Positions 60,389 to 64,000 of a stretch of DNA of 64,000 bases are shown in pieces. A program made the position numbers and the translations under genes. Within the stretch, counting starts at the first letter, position 1. Each line of letters starts with the position of its first letter. Under the pieces are notes generated by a model that was given only the letters and a program-made list of their open reading frames with translations, ran no database searches and had not been told where the DNA came from. Source of the stretch: an uncultured Clostridia bacterium (GTDB lineage Bacteria; Bacillota; Clostridia; Lachnospirales; CAG-274); the NCBI GenBank assembly GCA_944384235.1, contig CALWSP010000020.1, forward strand, positions 1-64,000, in the 5' to 3' direction.

Positions 60389-60955
60389 ATGAGTTTTATT
60401 GAGCTTTTTATAATTGCTATTAGTTTAGCTATGGACGCTTTTGCAGTTGCAATTTCAAACGGGCTTTCTATGCCTAAAGTTAAAATATCTCACGCTATTA
60501 AGTTTGGTTTATTTTTTGGTATATTTCAGTTTATGATGCCATTAATTGGATATTTTTTAGCTAGTAGTTTTAGTGAGTACATAAAGGCTTTTGACCACTG
60601 GATTGCATTTATTTTATTGGCTATTATTGGCGGAAATATGATTAAAGAAAGTTTTTCTGACGAAGAAAAAGAAGTAAGTGAAGCTAGTATAATGTCAATT
60701 AAAAATATGACTTTATTAGCTATTGCAACAAGCATTGACGCTCTTGCAGTTGGTGTTACTTTTGCACTTGTTGGAGATGGAAACATTTTCTTCTCTTGTG
60801 CAGTAATTGGTGTTGTGGCTTTTATTCTTTCATATATTGGTGTTATTTTAGGAAAGAAGATAAGTTGTTTATTCAAAAGTTATGCTGAGAGAATTGGCGG
60901 GTTAGTTTTAATTTTTATTGGTGTTAAAATTTTAATTGAACATTTATTTTTTTAA
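60389..60955 (+). CDS. mntP: Manganese efflux pump MntP
   Basis: A 188-residue membrane protein with six helices in two similar halves: LFIIAISLAMDAFAVAISNG in the first and LLAIATSIDALAVGVTFALVG in the second, each with the Asp used for metal passage. This is the MntP (DUF204) pattern. AAAGGAGG sets ATG 60389, 21 bases after the first ATG of the open frame. It is monocistronic. Confidence 0.93.
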   Translation: MSFIELFIIAISLAMDAFAVAISNGLSMPKVKISHAIKFGLFFGIFQFMMPLIGYFLASSFSEYIKAFDHWIAFILLAIIGGNMIKESFSDEEKEVSEASIMSIKNMTLLAIATSIDALAVGVTFALVGDGNIFFSCAVIGVVAFILSYIGVILGKKISCLFKSYAERIGGLVLIFIGVKILIEHLFF

Positions 60956-60962
60956 AAATTAG

Positions 60963-60988
60963 AGAGAGGATTTTACCTCTCTTTTTTT
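60963..60988 (+). terminator. Terminator of mntP
   Basis: AGAGAGG (60963-60969), a 6-base loop, CCTCTCT (60976-60982) and a T run. Confidence 0.9.
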
Positions 60989-61056
60989 ATTGGAAAGGGC
61001 TTTATATAAAGGATATTTATAGTTTTTGGCGAATATAATAAGTAAGAGGTGATTTA

Positions 61057-62055
61057 ATGAATATCAGAGAAATGAAAGAGAAAAATGAAAGTGAAAAATT
61101 GAGCGAATTTGCGTGTAGAAGCGCAGAAAGTGAAGGAAGGGCAATTAAAGAAGAGCCTTGTGACATTAGAACTTGTTTTGAAAGGGACAGAGATAGAATT
61201 TTACATAGCAAGGCTTTTAGAAGGCTTATGCACAAAACGCAAGTTTTTATTTCTCCAGAGGGTGACCATTACAGAACAAGATTAACCCACACTTTAGAGG
61301 TTTCTCAAATTGCTAGAACTATTGCAAGTGCATTAAATTTAAATGAAAATTTAACAGAGGCTATTGCTTTAGGGCACGACCTTGGGCACACTCCTTTTGG
61401 GCATATTGGAGAGGAGGCACTTAATGAAGTTTTAAAAGGTGGTTTTGAGCATAATAAACAAAGTGTTAGGGTTGTTTCAAAGATTGAGAAAAATGGAGAG
61501 GGGTTAAATTTAAGCAAAGAAGTTTTAGATGGTATATTAAATCACAGAGGAAAGGGAAAGCCGAAAACGTTAGAGGGAAAAATTGTTCAAATTTCTGACA
61601 AAATTGCTTATGTTAACCACGATATTGAGGACGCAATTAGGGCTGGAATTATTTCAGAAGGTATGTTGCCAAAAAATGAAATTGAACTTTTAGGTAGAAG
61701 TGCAAAGGAGAGAATTGATTTTCTTATTAGGGACATAATTAAAAATAGTTACGGAAAAAATGACATTAAAATGACAGAAGATGTGAAAGATTGTTTATAT
61801 AGCTTGAGGGATTATATGTTTGAAAATGTATATAAGTCTAAAGCTTTAAACGAAGAGAAAGATAAATATATTAATGTTTTAAAGGAATTATTTAAATATT
61901 ACAAAGAAAATTACGACAAAGTTCCAAGTGAATTTAAAAACAATTATAAAAATGAAAAGGGAGAGAAAGAGGAGAAGGAGCGTATTATTGCAGATTATTT
62001 AGCTGGTATGACAGACAGGTTTGCTAGAAACAAATATAATGAAATAAAAAAATAA
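61057..62055 (+). CDS. dgt: dGTP triphosphohydrolase-like HD protein
   Basis: A 332-residue HD-domain enzyme that splits dNTPs to nucleoside and triphosphate. The metal motif is complete: RTRLTHTLEVSQIAR with the first His, ALGHDLGHTPFGHIGE with HD, and AYVNHDIEDA with the final Asp. FRRLMHKTQVF is the usual upstream block. TAAGAGGTGA precedes the ATG. In many Clostridia this gene stands before dnaG and rpoD, as here. Confidence 0.93.
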   Translation: MNIREMKEKNESEKLSEFACRSAESEGRAIKEEPCDIRTCFERDRDRILHSKAFRRLMHKTQVFISPEGDHYRTRLTHTLEVSQIARTIASALNLNENLTEAIALGHDLGHTPFGHIGEEALNEVLKGGFEHNKQSVRVVSKIEKNGEGLNLSKEVLDGILNHRGKGKPKTLEGKIVQISDKIAYVNHDIEDAIRAGIISEGMLPKNEIELLGRSAKERIDFLIRDIIKNSYGKNDIKMTEDVKDCLYSLRDYMFENVYKSKALNEEKDKYINVLKELFKYYKENYDKVPSEFKNNYKNEKGEKEEKERIIADYLAGMTDRFARNKYNEIKK

Positions 62056-62082
62056 AAAAATTTTTATTAAAAAAAAGGAAAT

Positions 62083-62109
62083 TTGACAGTTGTGTCGAAT
62101 ATATATTAT
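62083..62109 (+). promoter_or_regulatory. Candidate promoter of dnaG-rpoD
   Basis: TTGACA at 62083-62088 is followed 15 bases later by TATTAT at 62104-62109; the spacing is short, so activity is uncertain. Confidence 0.4.
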
Positions 62110-62154
62110 GGCGAAATTTTGCTTTAATTTAATTTTTATGAAAGAGGTGCTTAT

Positions 62155-63903
62155 ATGAGTTATTATCCAAGCGAAGTCATAGATGAAGTTCGTGCTGGTA
62201 ATGACATTGTAGATGTTATAGGGCAATATGTGAAATTAAGAAGAACTGGCAGTTCTTATGTTGGTTTATGTCCTTTTCACAACGAAAAATCACCATCTTT
62301 TCACGTTAATAGCGAAGGTCAATATTTCCATTGTTTTGGTTGTGGAGCTGGTGGAGATGTTTTTGGCTTTATGATGAAATATGGTAATTATAGTTACCCT
62401 GATGCTGTTAGGTTTTTAGCTGAAAGGATTAATTATAATTTGCCTGAAGCCAATATGAGTGCTGACATTATTAAAAAAAGGGAAATTAAGCAAAATTTAT
62501 ATGAAATACATAAGGTTGCAGCACAGTTTTTTTACGACAACTTACAAAGTTCTAACGGAAAGATTGCTGTGGATTACCTAGATAAAAGAGAAGTTAAGTT
62601 AGGTGCTAGACGAAAGTTTGGCCTTGGATATTCTCCTATGAACAGGAGTGCTCTTTATGAGGAGCTGAAAAAAAAGGGTTTTTCAGACGAAAATATTTTA
62701 AGAAGTAAACTTGTATATAAAAACGATAGTGGTAATTTTTATGCTAGCTTTTATAACAGGCTGATGTTTCCTATTATTGATGTGTATGGACATATTATTG
62801 GTTTTGGTGCTAGAAGTTTAGGAAATGAAATGCCTAAATACATTAATTCGCCAAAAACTGATGTGTTTGACAAAAGCAAAAATTTATATAACTTAAACAA
62901 TGCTAAAAATGCTAAATTAAGAGAGTTTATTTTAGTTGAAGGTTATATGGACGCAATTGCAATTTATCAAGCTGGGTTTAAAAATGTTGTTGCATCTCTT
63001 GGAACTGCATTTAATGACGAACATACTAAGGTTTTAAAAGCTTATGCTGACAGTGTTATTTTACTTTTTGACAGCGACACAGCTGGAGTGAAGGCTGTTT
63101 TAAGGACCATTCCAGTTCTTGAAAAGGTTGGTATAAAAATTAGAGTTTTACAGGTTAAAAACGCCAAAGACCCTGACGAGTTTATTAAAAAATTTGGTGC
63201 TTATGAATTTGGTGAGCTTTTAAAAACTGCTAAAAACCATATTATTTTTCAAGCTGAAGTTTTAAGGCAAAAATATGATTTAAATGTTTTAGAGGACAAA
63301 ATTGCTTATTCTAAGGATATTGCTAAGCTATTATCTAATGTTGAAAGTAGCATTGAAACTGACGCATATTTAAAAGAGGTATCAAATGAAACTAAGATTG
63401 ATATATCTGCAATTCAAAGCGAAATTAAAAAGTTAAATAATGGTGTTGTAGAGGTTAAATCTTTTAACAAAGGTTTGGGTATTAATAAAAATGGTATTGA
63501 AAATGCAAGAAATGGACTTGTTAGCATTTTAGTTTCTAGCAAAAAATATTTCGATTGCATTAGCAAGTTTTTAGAGCCTGAAGAATTTGTAGACGAGTTT
63601 TATGTTAAGGTTGTTAAGGCAATTTATGAATTATACAAAAACAACAAGCCTGTAAACAGAGAAAACGTTATTGGCAGTTTTGAAACTGTTGAGGAGCAAA
63701 GCAAAATTACTAACCTTTTTGTTAAAGACATTCCATATAGTCAGGAAGAGATGGAAAAAGCTATTAACCACCTTGTTAAAAGGGTTAAGTTAGAGTATTA
63801 TGACAAACTGATTAGAGAAAATTTTGACAGCCCTAACATAAATGAACTAATTATGAAAAAAATTAATGTAAACAAATTGTATATATCATTATCGGAAGGT
63901 TAA
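62155..63903 (+). CDS. dnaG: DNA primase
   Basis: A 582-residue primase that makes RNA primers for replication. The CHC2-type zinc finger is in LCPFHNEKSPSFHV and YFHCFGCGAGGDVFGF (about residues 40-70). The TOPRIM catalytic core has LVEGYMDAIAIYQAG (about 262) and LLFDSDTAGVKA (about 303) with the acidic metal ligands. The C-terminal 130 residues form the helicase-binding domain. GAAAGAGGTG precedes the ATG. It is followed after 30 bases by rpoD. Confidence 0.97.
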   Translation: MSYYPSEVIDEVRAGNDIVDVIGQYVKLRRTGSSYVGLCPFHNEKSPSFHVNSEGQYFHCFGCGAGGDVFGFMMKYGNYSYPDAVRFLAERINYNLPEANMSADIIKKREIKQNLYEIHKVAAQFFYDNLQSSNGKIAVDYLDKREVKLGARRKFGLGYSPMNRSALYEELKKKGFSDENILRSKLVYKNDSGNFYASFYNRLMFPIIDVYGHIIGFGARSLGNEMPKYINSPKTDVFDKSKNLYNLNNAKNAKLREFILVEGYMDAIAIYQAGFKNVVASLGTAFNDEHTKVLKAYADSVILLFDSDTAGVKAVLRTIPVLEKVGIKIRVLQVKNAKDPDEFIKKFGAYEFGELLKTAKNHIIFQAEVLRQKYDLNVLEDKIAYSKDIAKLLSNVESSIETDAYLKEVSNETKIDISAIQSEIKKLNNGVVEVKSFNKGLGINKNGIENARNGLVSILVSSKKYFDCISKFLEPEEFVDEFYVKVVKAIYELYKNNKPVNRENVIGSFETVEEQSKITNLFVKDIPYSQEEMEKAINHLVKRVKLEYYDKLIRENFDSPNINELIMKKINVNKLYISLSEG

Positions 63904-63933
63904 ACTAGATACAAGTGAGAAAGGATGAAATTT

Positions 63934-64000
63934 ATGAAACCCATAGATGACGCTACTTTTACAAGTAAAATGAAAGAATTAATTACAATAGCTAAAAAGA
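63934..64000 (+). CDS. rpoD: Start of the primary sigma factor gene, cut by the window edge
   Basis: The first 22 codons, MKPIDDATFTSKMKELITIAKK, lie after GAGAAAGG. Place right after dnaG and a helical region-1.1-like start fit RpoD, but none of the conserved sigma regions are inside the window, so the call rests mainly on gene order. ATG 63925 is an alternative start nine bases upstream. Confidence 0.7.
   Translation, partial: MKPIDDATFTSKMKELITIAKK

Overview
The window looks like chromosomal DNA of an anaerobic, endospore-forming, low-GC Firmicute of the class Clostridia, probably near the Lachnospiraceae and their relatives. The evidence is: very AT-rich DNA; strong GGAGG-type ribosome binding sites; many near-consensus TTGACA/TATAAT promoters; a spoIIID gene; a Csp-type double subtilase of the kind used in clostridial spore germination; a flavodiiron protein; a likely Re-citrate synthase beside isocitrate dehydrogenase; and the dgt-dnaG-rpoD and yicC-gmk-rpoZ-priA-def-fmt orders. 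The species cannot be named from the sequence alone.

Layout: 1-4.3 kb is accessory-looking: a lipoprotein with a duplicated domain, a membrane protein, a 402-residue protein of unknown function, a frameshifted monooxygenase pseudogene and long gene-poor stretches. 4.3-10.6 kb is a MarR-type regulator followed by a membrane fusion protein, an RND pump and a TolC-like protein. 10.6-12.5 kb has an unknown protein, a secreted metallo-beta-lactamase lipoprotein and a cysteine-rich protein. 12.6-14.8 kb is a polar amino acid ABC transporter. 14.9-25.3 kb is a type IV pilin locus: a 2694-residue pilin-like protein with about 30 GLUG repeats, three minor pilins and, from its own promoter, a major pilin. 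25.4-34.5 kb is housekeeping: rqcH (minus strand), yicC, gmk, rpoZ, priA, def, fmt, a zinc peptidase and two unknowns. 34.6-37.2 kb holds the citrate synthase-like gene and isocitrate dehydrogenase; ligA is on the minus strand. 39.3-44.2 kb is a surface-polysaccharide-modification-like set (epimerase-like, SGNH hydrolase, DUF4358 lipoprotein, MBOAT, DHHW protein). 44.2-50.5 kb has a CBS protein, a PAP2 phosphatase, tRNA-Trp and tRNA-Gly, a TSCPD protein, spoIIID, fprA, an EAL phosphodiesterase and an antiporter. 50.5-53.6 kb is the CspBA-like protease/pseudoprotease. 53.7-60.3 kb is a histidine operon hisZGDBHAFIE. 60.4-64 kb is mntP, dgt, dnaG and the start of rpoD.

The most notable items are the giant GLUG-repeat pilin that heads a minor pilin operon, the CspBA-like fusion whose second subtilase domain has lost all three catalytic residues, the RND system whose TolC-like partner appears to have no beta-barrel in an apparently single-membrane organism, and a long nested hairpin that both resembles a terminator and buries the ribosome binding site of spoIIID. 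No CRISPR array, insertion sequence, prophage or rRNA was seen. All function calls rest on motif recognition by eye; no database search was run.
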